Source: Actinoplanes couchii
GTDB taxonomy: Bacteria; Actinomycetota; Actinomycetes; Mycobacteriales; Micromonosporaceae
Direction of reading: 5' to 3'
Assembly: GCF_016862075.1 (NCBI RefSeq)
Contig: NZ_BOMG01000032.1
Coordinates: forward strand, 124,001-188,000
Length of the DNA stretch: 64,000 nucleotides
Shown piece by piece: positions 9,148-16,113 of this stretch. Every line of letters starts with the position of its first letter. Position 1 is the stretch's first letter. The notes beneath the pieces are model-generated. The model did no database searches. It was not told the origin of the DNA and saw only the letters and a program-made list of their open reading frames with translations. Position numbers and translations under genes: made by a program.

Positions 9148-10376
9148 CGTGGATCCTTCTCCAGCAGCTCCCGTAGCACCCGGAGTCCCTGGTACACCTC
9201 GGTGAAACCGGTGCTCAGCGGCGCCGGGCCGATGCGCAGGCCGTCGGGTCTGCGGTAGTCCGGGATCACCCCGCTGTCCCACAACGGGGCGAGCAGCGAC
9301 TTGAACCCGTCCCGCCGCAGGGTCACGTGCCCACCGCGCCGGGCCGGGTCGCGCGGGCTGACGACCTCGACGCCGTACGGCGCCAGCCACTCGTCGGCCA
9401 AGTCCAGCACGAAACCGGTGAGCAGCAACGACTTGGCCCGGACCGCCTCGATACCGGCGGCGGCGAGCATGTCCAGGTTGGCGTGCAGCGGCACCATCGC
9501 CAGGATCGGCGGGGTTCCGCTGAGCAGCGCCCGGGCACCCTCGGCCGGCTCATAACCCGGCCCCATCTCGAACGCGGCCCGGTGCCCCATCCAGCCCTGG
9601 ATCGGCTGCCGGATCTCACCCAGCAGCTCACTGCGCACGTAGGCGAACGCCGGAGCCCCGGGACCGCCGTTCAGGTACTTGTAGGTGCACCCGACCGCGA
9701 GGTCGACACCCCAGTCGTCGAGCTGGATCGGCACCGATCCGGCCGAGTGGCACAGGTCCCACATGGTCAGCGCGCCGGCCGCGTGGGCGACCCGGTTGAT
9801 CTCCGCGACGTCGGCGAGCCACCCGGACCGGTAGGCGACGTGGCTGAACAGCACGAGCGCCGTGTCCCCGTCGACGACCTCGGCCACCTGAGCGGGGTCG
9901 ATGCCGGTGACGGGATCGGTCTCGATCCACACGAGGCGCAGGTCGCGCTCGGCGGCGATGCCCTCCAGAACGTACCGATCGGTGGGGAAGTTGTCGGTGT
10001 CCAGCACGATGGTGCGGCGGCCGGGCCGGGCGTCCACGGCGGCCCGGGCCAGCTTGTAGATGAGCACGGTCGTCGAGTCCGCGATCACGGTCTGCCCGGC
10101 CGCGGCGCCGAGTGCCGCCGCGCCGAGCCGGTCACCGAGGGCGAGCGGCCATTCCAGCCAGCCCTCGTCCCACCCCCGGATCAGGCGGCCGCCCCACTGC
10201 TCCCGGATGAACTCGTCGACCAGCCGCGCGGTGGCCTCCAGCGGCCGGCCCAGCGAGTTGCCGTCGAGGTAGGAGAGCAGCTCGGCGGGTGGCGGGGTGA
10301 TGAACTGCTCCCGCTGCCCGGCGAGCGGATCCGCCGTGTCCAGGGCGATGGCGCGTGCCAGCAGTTCGTCGGTCAA
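9144..10376 (-). CDS. kynU: Kynureninase
   Basis: A PLP-dependent fold-type I enzyme that cleaves kynurenine to anthranilate and alanine. With the start taken as TTG at 10376 (GGAG seven bases upstream, overlapping the kynA stop as TTGA) the protein has 410 residues, the normal family length. It shows SYLDGNSLGRPL (about 36-46), the phosphate-site TTVLIYKLARAAVD, FSHVAYRSGWLADV, the PLP-ring Asp in TMWDLCHSAGSVP, and the Schiff-base lysine in GCTYKYLNGGPG (K233). Upstream in-frame ATG codons would extend it into kynA without conserved sequence. Cotranscribed with kynA and the downstream amidohydrolase. Confidence 0.93.
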   Translation of the reverse strand: MTDELLARAIALDTADPLAGQREQFITPPPAELLSYLDGNSLGRPLEATARLVDEFIREQWGGRLIRGWDEGWLEWPLALGDRLGAAALGAAAGQTVIADSTTVLIYKLARAAVDARPGRRTIVLDTDNFPTDRYVLEGIAAERDLRLVWIETDPVTGIDPAQVAEVVDGDTALVLFSHVAYRSGWLADVAEINRVAHAAGALTMWDLCHSAGSVPIQLDDWGVDLAVGCTYKYLNGGPGAPAFAYVRSELLGEIRQPIQGWMGHRAAFEMGPGYEPAEGARALLSGTPPILAMVPLHANLDMLAAAGIEAVRAKSLLLTGFVLDLADEWLAPYGVEVVSPRDPARRGGHVTLRRDGFKSLLAPLWDSGVIPDYRRPDGLRIGPAPLSTGFTEVYQGLRVLRELLEKDPR

Positions 10377-11224
10377 CTCCGGACTCCGATCTCGGTACGG
10401 ACGGCGTACAGCTCGGGGAAGAATGTCAGATCGAGAGCCGCCTTCAGGAAGTTCACCCCGCTGGAGCCGCCGGAGCCACGTTTGAATCCGATCGTCCGCT
10501 CCACCGTCTTGAGATGGCGGAACCGCCACAGCTGGAAGTTCTCCTCCAGATCGACGAGTTCCTCACAGGCCTCGTAGACGTCCCAGTTCTGTTCCGCCTT
10601 CTCGTAGATCTCCTGGAAGACGGCGACCAGCTCGGGCTGGTACTCATACGCTTCGGTGACGTCCCGGGTCAGGATCGACTCCGGCACCGGGTGCCCGCGT
10701 CGCGCCAGGAACTGCAGGAACTCGTCGTAGACGGTCGGGGCGTTCAGCGTCTCCTCGAGCAGTGCCCGGGCCTCCGGCTGCTCGTCGAAGATCTTCAGCA
10801 TGCCCCGGTTCTTGTTGCCGAGCATGAACTCGATCGCCCGGTACTGGTACGACTGGAAACCCGACGAGGTGCCGAGGAAGCTGCGGAACTCCGCATACTC
10901 CGTCGGGGTCAGGGTGGCCAGGACGGACCACTGCTCGGTCAGGGTCCGCTGGATGTGCTTGACCCGGGCGAGTCCCTTGAGCGCCGGCCGCAGCTCGTCC
11001 TTGGCCAGGTACTGCCGGACCGCGTACAGCTCGTGGACGATCAGTTTCAGCCAGAGCTCCGACGTCTGGTGCTGCACGATGAACAGCAGCTCGTCGTGGT
11101 GCTCCGGCACGCTCACCGGGCGTTGCGCTCCGAGGATGTCGTCCAGGCGGAGATACTCCCCGTACGACAGATTGACCTTGAAGCTGGTGACTATGCCGTT
11201 TTCCAACGGTCGCTGTGCGGACAT
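10373..11224 (-). CDS. kynA: Tryptophan 2,3-dioxygenase
   Basis: A 283-residue haem dioxygenase that opens the indole ring of tryptophan to give N-formylkynurenine. The family hallmarks are SYGEYLRLDDILGAQ (about residues 20-34), DELLFIVQHQTSELWLKLI (haem-pocket His within QHQTSE), SGFQSYQYRAIEFMLGNKN and the C-terminal RHLKTVERTIGFKRGSGGSS with the haem-ligand His. The start at 11224 has a textbook AGGAGG eight bases upstream. The gene follows the SEC-C protein gene by 28 bp and overlaps kynU by 4 bp, so all are likely on one transcript for tryptophan breakdown or supply of anthranilate/kynurenines. Confidence 0.96.
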   Translation of the reverse strand: MSAQRPLENGIVTSFKVNLSYGEYLRLDDILGAQRPVSVPEHHDELLFIVQHQTSELWLKLIVHELYAVRQYLAKDELRPALKGLARVKHIQRTLTEQWSVLATLTPTEYAEFRSFLGTSSGFQSYQYRAIEFMLGNKNRGMLKIFDEQPEARALLEETLNAPTVYDEFLQFLARRGHPVPESILTRDVTEAYEYQPELVAVFQEIYEKAEQNWDVYEACEELVDLEENFQLWRFRHLKTVERTIGFKRGSGGSSGVNFLKAALDLTFFPELYAVRTEIGVRS

Positions 11225-11252
11225 GACGAATCCTCCTCGCTTCTGAAGCAGA

Positions 11253-11651
11253 TCACAGGGCTCCCCAGTACACCCAGCGGCCGTCGTGCCGGACGAACCG
11301 GCTCTTCTCGGCGAGGATGCCCGGGCGGCCGCCTTCGACGTAGCGCGCGCGGAACTCGACGGTCCCCTCCGCGTCGAAGACACCACCACCACTGCGATCC
11401 ACCACCTCCAGGCGCGTCCAGCGCAGCCCGGGGTCGTTCTCGATGGTCTCGGGCCGCGTCTCCGGATGCCAGGTGGCCAGCACATGAGAACTGTTGTCCA
11501 GCGCATAGGCGCTGAAACGTGAGCGCATCAGCGCCTCGGGATCGGCCGCGGCCTTTCCGCCGTGCAGGGCGCCACAACAGCTTTCATACGCCCCGGCGCC
11601 GCACGGGCAGAGCGAGGGGACGGTCCTGGACCTGGGGGATCTGCGTGCCAT
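11253..11651 (-). CDS. UPF0225 / YchJ-like SEC-C motif protein
   Basis: A 132-residue protein with an N-terminal zinc-binding SEC-C motif (CPCGAGAYESCCG, Cys15, Cys17, Cys25, Cys26) followed by the YchJ/NTF2-like domain (ALMRSRFSAYALDNSSHVLATW and the C-terminal FVRHDGRWVYWGAL). Length and layout match the UPF0225 family, whose biochemical role is not established. It lies 28 bp before kynA on the same strand, so it may be the first gene of that operon; whether it has any part in tryptophan metabolism is unknown. Confidence 0.9.
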   Translation of the reverse strand: MARRSPRSRTVPSLCPCGAGAYESCCGALHGGKAAADPEALMRSRFSAYALDNSSHVLATWHPETRPETIENDPGLRWTRLEVVDRSGGGVFDAEGTVEFRARYVEGGRPGILAEKSRFVRHDGRWVYWGAL

Positions 11652-11690
11652 GGCGCCAAGTCTCCCCCACCCCTGAGGCGGCCCCGGAAG

Positions 11691-11716
11691 TTATCCACAG
11701 CGCGAGGTTGTCCACA
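11691..11716. promoter_or_regulatory. Two DnaA-box sequences
   Basis: TTATCCACA (11691-11699) and TTGTCCACA (11708-11716) are perfect matches to the Escherichia coli and streptomycete DnaA-box consensus, in the same orientation and 17 bp apart. They lie in the upstream region of the UPF0225-kynA-kynU transcript. No oriC genes are nearby, so this is not the origin; an accessory DnaA-binding or regulatory site is possible. Confidence 0.5.
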
Positions 11717-11774
11717 GGGCGGGTCGCCGCGGATCGCTCGCCGCGGTACTCATCTGGGCATGCCCGAACCGAAC

Positions 11775-12278
11775 TCAGCCGGCCTGCTGCTCCACCACGA
11801 TTCCGCTGATCACCTTCTGACAGCGGTCCAGTTCCTCGATGAGTCCCTGCATCTCCTCGATCGCCGACACCGCGTTCTGGGTGTCCGCCCGGATCCCGCC
11901 GACCTGCGTCCCGATCTCGCTCGTCGCCGTCGCCGTCTCGTTGGCCAGGTCCTTGACCTCGCTGGCCACCACGGCGAAGCCACGGCCCGCCTCACCGGCC
12001 CGCGCCGCCTCGATGGTCGCGTTCAACGCCAGCAGGTTGGTCTGCTTCGCGATCGTCGCGATCAGCTGCACGACCTTGCCGATCTCGGTGCTGCTGGCCT
12101 CCAGCCGCTGGATCACCTGGACCGCGGTCTCCGCCGCACGGACGGCCGCGTCGGTGGCCGCGGCCATGTCGTTGCTGACGTTGGCCAGCCGGTGCACCGA
12201 GTCGCGCTGGCGGTCCTGCGCCGACCAGTCCTGCTGGCCGCCGGACGACCAGCCCTCGTTCTGATCCCAGTCGGACAT
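11775..12278 (-). CDS. Small soluble chemoreceptor signalling-domain protein
   Basis: A 167-residue protein consisting almost only of a methyl-accepting chemotaxis signalling hairpin. The tip that contacts CheA and CheW is intact ([20 protein letters not shown], about residues 71-90, followed by [18 protein letters not shown]). The first 30 residues are polar and Gln/Ser-rich; there is no membrane segment, HAMP domain or ligand-binding domain, whereas usual receptors exceed 400 residues. The ATG at 12278 has GAGAGGGG upstream; an in-frame ATG at 12320 is less likely. No other chemotaxis gene is in the window. It may dock into chemoreceptor arrays or be a degenerate receptor remnant. Confidence 0.85.
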   Translation of the reverse strand: MSDWDQNEGWSSGGQQDWSAQDRQRDSVHRLANVSNDMAAATDAAVRAAETAVQVIQRLEASSTEIGKVVQLIATIAKQTNLLALNATIEAARAGEAGRGFAVVASEVKDLANETATATSEIGTQVGGIRADTQNAVSAIEEMQGLIEELDRCQKVISGIVVEQQAG

Positions 12279-12375
12279 GGTGACAGCGACCCCTCTCTCC
12301 CGGTAGTCGTTGAAAAACATCCCATCCCGCCCAGGGGTCGCGGGGCGTTTTCCCCGATCCGGCGAACGCCGTCCC

Positions 12376-12437
12376 GTTCGTCCGGGTCACTCCAGCTCTG
12401 TTCGTCCGGGTCGCTTCAGCCTTGTTCGTCCGGGTCA
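12376..12437. repeat. 24-bp tandem repeat, 2.6 copies
   Basis: Units at 12376-12399, 12400-12423 and 12424 onward share GTTCGTCCGGGTC followed by ACTCCAG or GCTTCAG. The last partial unit supplies the stop codon of the HEAT-repeat gene. The stretch from 12279 to 12434 holds nothing else recognisable. Confidence 0.75.
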
Positions 12438-14144
12438 CCTCATCTCGAGGAGGGTTCTGTGCAACCGATCGAAGTGATCGCCGAGGGCCGGGCGGGCGCG
12501 CTCGGCCAGCACCAGCAGGATCGCCCGCGTCCGCACGGCCGCCGAGGCCTCCGGATCCATCGGAGCCGCCTGGTCCACTGTTGTCGCCGGATCCAGCGTT
12601 GTCGCCGGATCCAGCGTTGTCGCCGGGACCAGGTGGACAAGGTCGCCGGCGTCGGTGGACAGATCGGTCGGCCAGGGCCTCAACAGGCGCAATACTGTGG
12701 CACGACCACGCCGGGCCGGGACCGGATCGGCGTCGGCGGCCAGCACCAGGGCCGACGCCAGCCGGACCAGCGGGCCGCGAGCCGACAGCAGGCGGTAACC
12801 GGCGAGGCGGACCGCCGGGCGCGGATGGGACAGCAGCTTCCACGGCAACTCGGGCGCGATCCGGCGGCGGTAGGGGCGCAACGCCAGCGAGGCCTCCCGC
12901 ACCACGGCCGGGGCCGGGTCGGTGAGCAGCGCGGCCGTGTCCTCGATCGGTACCGCGTCGAGGATCGTCAGCGCGCGGACAGCCGCCGCCCGGACCTTCC
13001 CGTCGGCATGTCCCAGCAGCGGTGTCAGCAGCGGAGCGTCCCGGTGGTCGCCGATCTCCGCGAGGCCGATGATCGACTCAGGGGCCGGGGCAGCCGCGAT
13101 CGCCGCCCGGTAACGGCCGGCCGGATCAGCGGAGCGGCTCCTGGCGTACGCGCGGATCAGCGGAGCGGGGTCGGTCAGAAATGGGATTAGGTCGTCGGCG
13201 TACCCGAGATCGGCGAGACCGACGAGTGCGAGCGACCGGACCGCAGCCCAGCGGACCCCGGCCAGCTCCCGAAGGGCCGGTGCGTCACCCCGCCGGACCG
13301 CCTCCCGGCAGACCGTCCCGGCCGTCCTCAGCCGCACCACCGGATCCGATGCGGTCAGGGCGAAATTCAGCAGGTCCGGGTACGCCCACCGGCCCAACTG
13401 ATCACCCACGGTGTACGCCAGACGGCGCCCGTGCTGGTCACGACCACGCAGTAGTGCCGGGGCGAGCCGGTCGAACTCATCCTCGACCAGTTCCCGGACG
13501 ATTCGCAGAGCCGCGCCGCCCCGTCGGCGACCGGACAGACAGGAGGCCATCGGCAGGGCGCTCGACAGGAGTTCCCCGGGGCGTTCCCGGAGCAGCGCGG
13601 CCAGCGCGGCCCGGGCCCGGGATCGCACCTGCCACACCCAGTCGTCGCAGCGGAGAACCAGGAACGGGAGGTGTTCCCGAAGGCCCCGGGCCGCCATGAC
13701 CTGAACGGCGCGTTCCCGGAGGCGGCCGTCCGGGTCGGCCGACGCCATCGCGACGGCGATCGGCCCGGCGGTGTCCGGATTCGCACCGAAGGTCTGGACG
13801 GTCGTCAGGATCCGCCGGCGCGGGTCGTCGGGCGGCACGTCGGCCACCCAGCGGGTGCCGTCCCATTGCTTGGCATCCAGGCGCCAGACGCTACGCAGCC
13901 GTTCGTCGAGCCGCGCCAGCAGCCGGGGCCGGGACAACAGCGGCCGCAACGCTTGGATCTCCAGAGTGGCCGCAACACCTGGATCTTCAGCCCGGGGCCC
14001 GATCCTGGTGATGTCGCTGTAGCCGGTTCCCGCACCGATGTCGGCGAGCCGGACGAGAAGACGGTCGACGGCGGGCCCGGCACCGGGCCGGCCCGCTTCG
14101 TCGAACAGGATCCCGAGAGGAGGTTCGATCCCGGCTGCGCTCAT
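12435..14144 (-). CDS. HEAT-repeat protein
   Basis: A 569-residue protein made mostly of tandem helical hairpins with the A/L-rich spacing of HEAT/PBS-lyase repeats, for example RERAVQVMAARGLREHLPFL, VRSLALVGLADLGYADDLIP and VRAAAVRALTILDAVPIED. There is no signal peptide or membrane segment, so it is probably a cytoplasmic scaffold or adaptor; the function is unknown. The ATG at 14144 was chosen because upstream residues lack codon bias. Near the C-terminus an 18-bp DNA repeat produces a PATTLD repeat, outside the helical repeats and probably a flexible linker. Confidence 0.8.
   Translation of the reverse strand: MSAAGIEPPLGILFDEAGRPGAGPAVDRLLVRLADIGAGTGYSDITRIGPRAEDPGVAATLEIQALRPLLSRPRLLARLDERLRSVWRLDAKQWDGTRWVADVPPDDPRRRILTTVQTFGANPDTAGPIAVAMASADPDGRLRERAVQVMAARGLREHLPFLVLRCDDWVWQVRSRARAALAALLRERPGELLSSALPMASCLSGRRRGGAALRIVRELVEDEFDRLAPALLRGRDQHGRRLAYTVGDQLGRWAYPDLLNFALTASDPVVRLRTAGTVCREAVRRGDAPALRELAGVRWAAVRSLALVGLADLGYADDLIPFLTDPAPLIRAYARSRSADPAGRYRAAIAAAPAPESIIGLAEIGDHRDAPLLTPLLGHADGKVRAAAVRALTILDAVPIEDTAALLTDPAPAVVREASLALRPYRRRIAPELPWKLLSHPRPAVRLAGYRLLSARGPLVRLASALVLAADADPVPARRGRATVLRLLRPWPTDLSTDAGDLVHLVPATTLDPATTLDPATTVDQAAPMDPEASAAVRTRAILLVLAERARPALGDHFDRLHRTLLEMR
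12580..12630. repeat. In-gene 18-bp repeat encoding PATTLD units
   Basis: GTTGTCGCCGGATCCAGC occurs at 12580-12597 and 12598-12615, with a third partial copy to 12630. Because 18 is a multiple of three, copy number could change without a frameshift in the HEAT-repeat protein. Confidence 0.8.
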
Positions 14145-14264
14145 CGCGCCATCCTGCCGCCCACCACCAGCTCCCCGCACCCGCATTCGCACCCCAACAC
14201 AACACAGGAACACAACGCAGGCAGAAAACGGTCAGATCGAGGCAGGCAAGCGCAGAGAAGATCC

Positions 14265-14600
14265 GACGCGGGCGAGGCAAGGCGGGATGAGCCCGCTCGA
14301 AGCGAGGTAGGTCGGGGTGACCCGGCAGAAGGAGGCAAGGCAGACGAACCGCGAGATAGGCGAACCGCAAGGCAGACGAACCACAGGCACGTGAACCACG
14401 AGATGAGCGAACCGCAGGCGGGCAACCCGCAAAGGCGAGCGAGCCGCGAGACACGGACAGCCCACAAGGCAGCGAACCGCAAGGCGGGCAGCCCGCAAGG
14501 CAGTGAAACCGCGAGACGCGCAGCCCGCAACGGCAGGCAAACCGCGAAGCGCCCGGCCCCCAACTGCGGGCGAGCTGCAAGGCAGGTGAGTGGCTGCGAG
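14265..14600. repeat. Degenerate short-period repeat field in a 620-bp gene-free stretch
   Basis: Between the HEAT gene start (14144) and the lacI-type start (14768) there is no convincing gene. The middle part is a purine-rich field of loosely repeated words such as GGCAGACGAACCGC, GCAAGGCAG and CCGCGAGA, recurring roughly every 12-16 bases with many variations. Open frames crossing it lack actinobacterial codon bias and encode low-complexity Arg/Glu/Ala or Cys/Leu/Arg strings, so I treat them as noise. The promoter of the lacI-type gene must lie in its right end. Confidence 0.6.
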
Positions 14601-14734
14601 GTGTGGGGGTTGCGGGTCTTCAGTGGGCTGAGGTGTGGCGGCAAGAGGGGGCGGTGGGGCTTACGGAGGGTGAGATACTTCCGGGAGTTGGCGGGCGGGT
14701 GCAAGCGGCTGCAAGATTGGACTTCTGGCGGTTC

Positions 14735-14755
14735 TGTTTTTGCAAGGAATTGACG
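14735..14755. promoter_or_regulatory. Candidate regulator site upstream of the LacI-type gene
   Basis: TGTTTTTGCAAGGAATTGAC followed by G lies 12 bp before the start codon and matches, at 15 of 21 positions, a sequence at 15949-15969 upstream of the sugar transporter operon. Shared sites before a repressor and its target operon are expected for autoregulation. The evidence is only this similarity. Confidence 0.3.
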
Positions 14756-14767
14756 TAGGATTTTGAT

Positions 14768-15760
14768 GTGACGAAACGACTCGCGGAAGTGGCTCGGAAA
14801 GCTGGCGTCAGCGAAGCCACTGTCAGCCGGGTGCTGAACGGGCGTAGTGGGGTTTCTGAGGCCACCCGGACTTCGGTGCTGACCGCGCTCGACGTGCTCG
14901 GGTATGAGCGGCCCACGAAACTTCGGGGGGAGCGGGCCCGGCTCGTGGGGCTGGTGTTGCCCGAGCTGCAGAACCCGATCTTTCCGGCGCTTGCCGAGGT
15001 GGTCACCGGGTCGCTTGCCCAGCGTGGGTTCACGCCGGCCCTGTGTGCGCGGACGATCGGGGGCGTGCCGGAGTCCGACTATGTCGAGATGCTGCTGGAT
15101 CACCAGGTCAGTGGGGTGATCTTCGCAGGTGGGTCGTATGCGCTGGACGATGCCTCGCACGATCACTACCGGCGGCTCACCGAGCGCGGGCTCCCGGTGG
15201 TCCTGGTCAACGCGGGCGTCGACGAGCTGGGCTTTCCCCGGGTCTCCACCGATGACGCGGTGGCCGTCGAGCAGGCCTACGGGCATCTGCGATCGCTGGG
15301 GCACGAACGGATCGGGATGGTGCTCGGGCCGGAGGGGCACATCCCGTCGCGCCGCAAGCTGGTCGCCATGATGCAGGCCTCGGACACCGAGGTGGAGGTC
15401 GAGCGGTCGAGTTTCTCGATGGAGGGCGCCCGGGTCGCGGCCACCAAACTGGTCGAGCGTGGTGTCACCGGCATCATCTGTGCCAGTGACGTGCTCGCGC
15501 TCGGTGCGATCCGGGCGGCCCGGCGGCTGGGCCGGGCGGTTCCGGCTGATGTGTCGATCGTCGGGTTCGACGATTCGGCGTTCATGACCTGCACCGATCC
15601 GCCGCTGACGACGGTCCGGCAGCCGATCGAGACGATGGGGCAGGCCGCGGTGGATCTGCTGGTCAGCCAGATCGACGAGGGCCGGGAGTTCTCCGACGAG
15701 CTGCTGTTCGAGCCCGAGCTGGTGGTCCGCGGATCGACCGCCCCGGCCCGCCGGACCTAG
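14768..15760 (+). CDS. LacI family transcriptional regulator
   Basis: A 330-residue repressor starting at GTG. The N-terminal helix-turn-helix is RLAEVARKAGVSEATVSRVL (residues 4-23) followed by the hinge helix region with ERPTKLRGERA, then a periplasmic-binding-protein-like effector domain (VGLVLPELQNPIFPALAEVV; VSIVGFDDSAFMTCTDPPLT near the end). It normally binds DNA until a sugar released by the pathway it controls binds the effector domain. It immediately precedes a sugar ABC transporter, alpha-glucosidase and two GH87-type glucanases, so it is most likely their local regulator, with nigerose- or glucose-type oligosaccharides as the inducer (inference). A strong terminator follows. Confidence 0.95.
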   Translation: MTKRLAEVARKAGVSEATVSRVLNGRSGVSEATRTSVLTALDVLGYERPTKLRGERARLVGLVLPELQNPIFPALAEVVTGSLAQRGFTPALCARTIGGVPESDYVEMLLDHQVSGVIFAGGSYALDDASHDHYRRLTERGLPVVLVNAGVDELGFPRVSTDDAVAVEQAYGHLRSLGHERIGMVLGPEGHIPSRRKLVAMMQASDTEVEVERSSFSMEGARVAATKLVERGVTGIICASDVLALGAIRAARRLGRAVPADVSIVGFDDSAFMTCTDPPLTTVRQPIETMGQAAVDLLVSQIDEGREFSDELLFEPELVVRGSTAPARRT

Positions 15761-15846
15761 CCCGGAGAAGCCGACCCGAAGCGGTACAAATGCGGGAACC
15801 GAACCGGCCCGCAAGAACTGAACAAGTACCGGAACCGAGCGACCCC

Positions 15847-15883
15847 AGAGGCCGCCAACCGCACGAAGCGGTTGGCGGCTTCT
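15847..15883 (+). terminator. Terminator of the LacI-type gene
   Basis: GCCGCCAACCGC (15851-15862) pairs perfectly with GCGGTTGGCGGC (15868-15879) around ACGAA; four more pairs including one G-U extend the stem outward and TTCTT follows. The rest of 15761-16113 is otherwise gene-free and contains the promoter of the transporter operon. Confidence 0.85.
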
Positions 15884-15948
15884 TGCGTACCAAAGCAATA
15901 AAAGCAGTCAAAAAGACCCCACAGCCAGCAACTGCCGACTTGCAGTCG

Positions 15949-15969
15949 TGTTTTTTCAAAGGACTATCG
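15949..15969. promoter_or_regulatory. Candidate operator of the sugar transporter operon
   Basis: TGTTTTTTCAAAGGACTATC followed by G resembles the site before the LacI-type gene (15 of 21 matches). A second candidate nearby is the small palindrome TTGCGGCAA at about 15975-15983. Neither can be assigned firmly without regulator binding data. Confidence 0.3.
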
Positions 15970-16113
15970 AAACCTTGCGGCAACATGGGTGCGTAGTTAC
16001 AGTGACTCCACTCACTACGGGAAACAGTCCTCACGAATACCCGCAGTGACCATTCGCGCATCTCATCGACGTCCGTCATGCGGACGTATCCCGTTCCCGG
16101 AGGGGTGGCAGAT

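Noticed and set aside
11691..11716. Chromosomal origin (oriC)
   Set aside because: Only two boxes, and dnaA, dnaN, recF or gyrase genes are absent from the window.
14121..14144. tRNA-like T-arm sequence (GGTTCGATCCC)
   Set aside because: It lies at the start of the HEAT-repeat gene and no acceptor, D or anticodon arms can be folded around it.
12435..14144. PBS-lyase assignment for the HEAT-repeat protein
   Set aside because: Repeats resemble those in phycobiliprotein lyases, but there are no phycobiliprotein genes and the organism type makes that role implausible.
14214..14760. Small proteins encoded in the repeat field before the LacI-type gene
   Set aside because: Frames in both directions are low-complexity, lack third-position G/C bias and ribosome binding sites.
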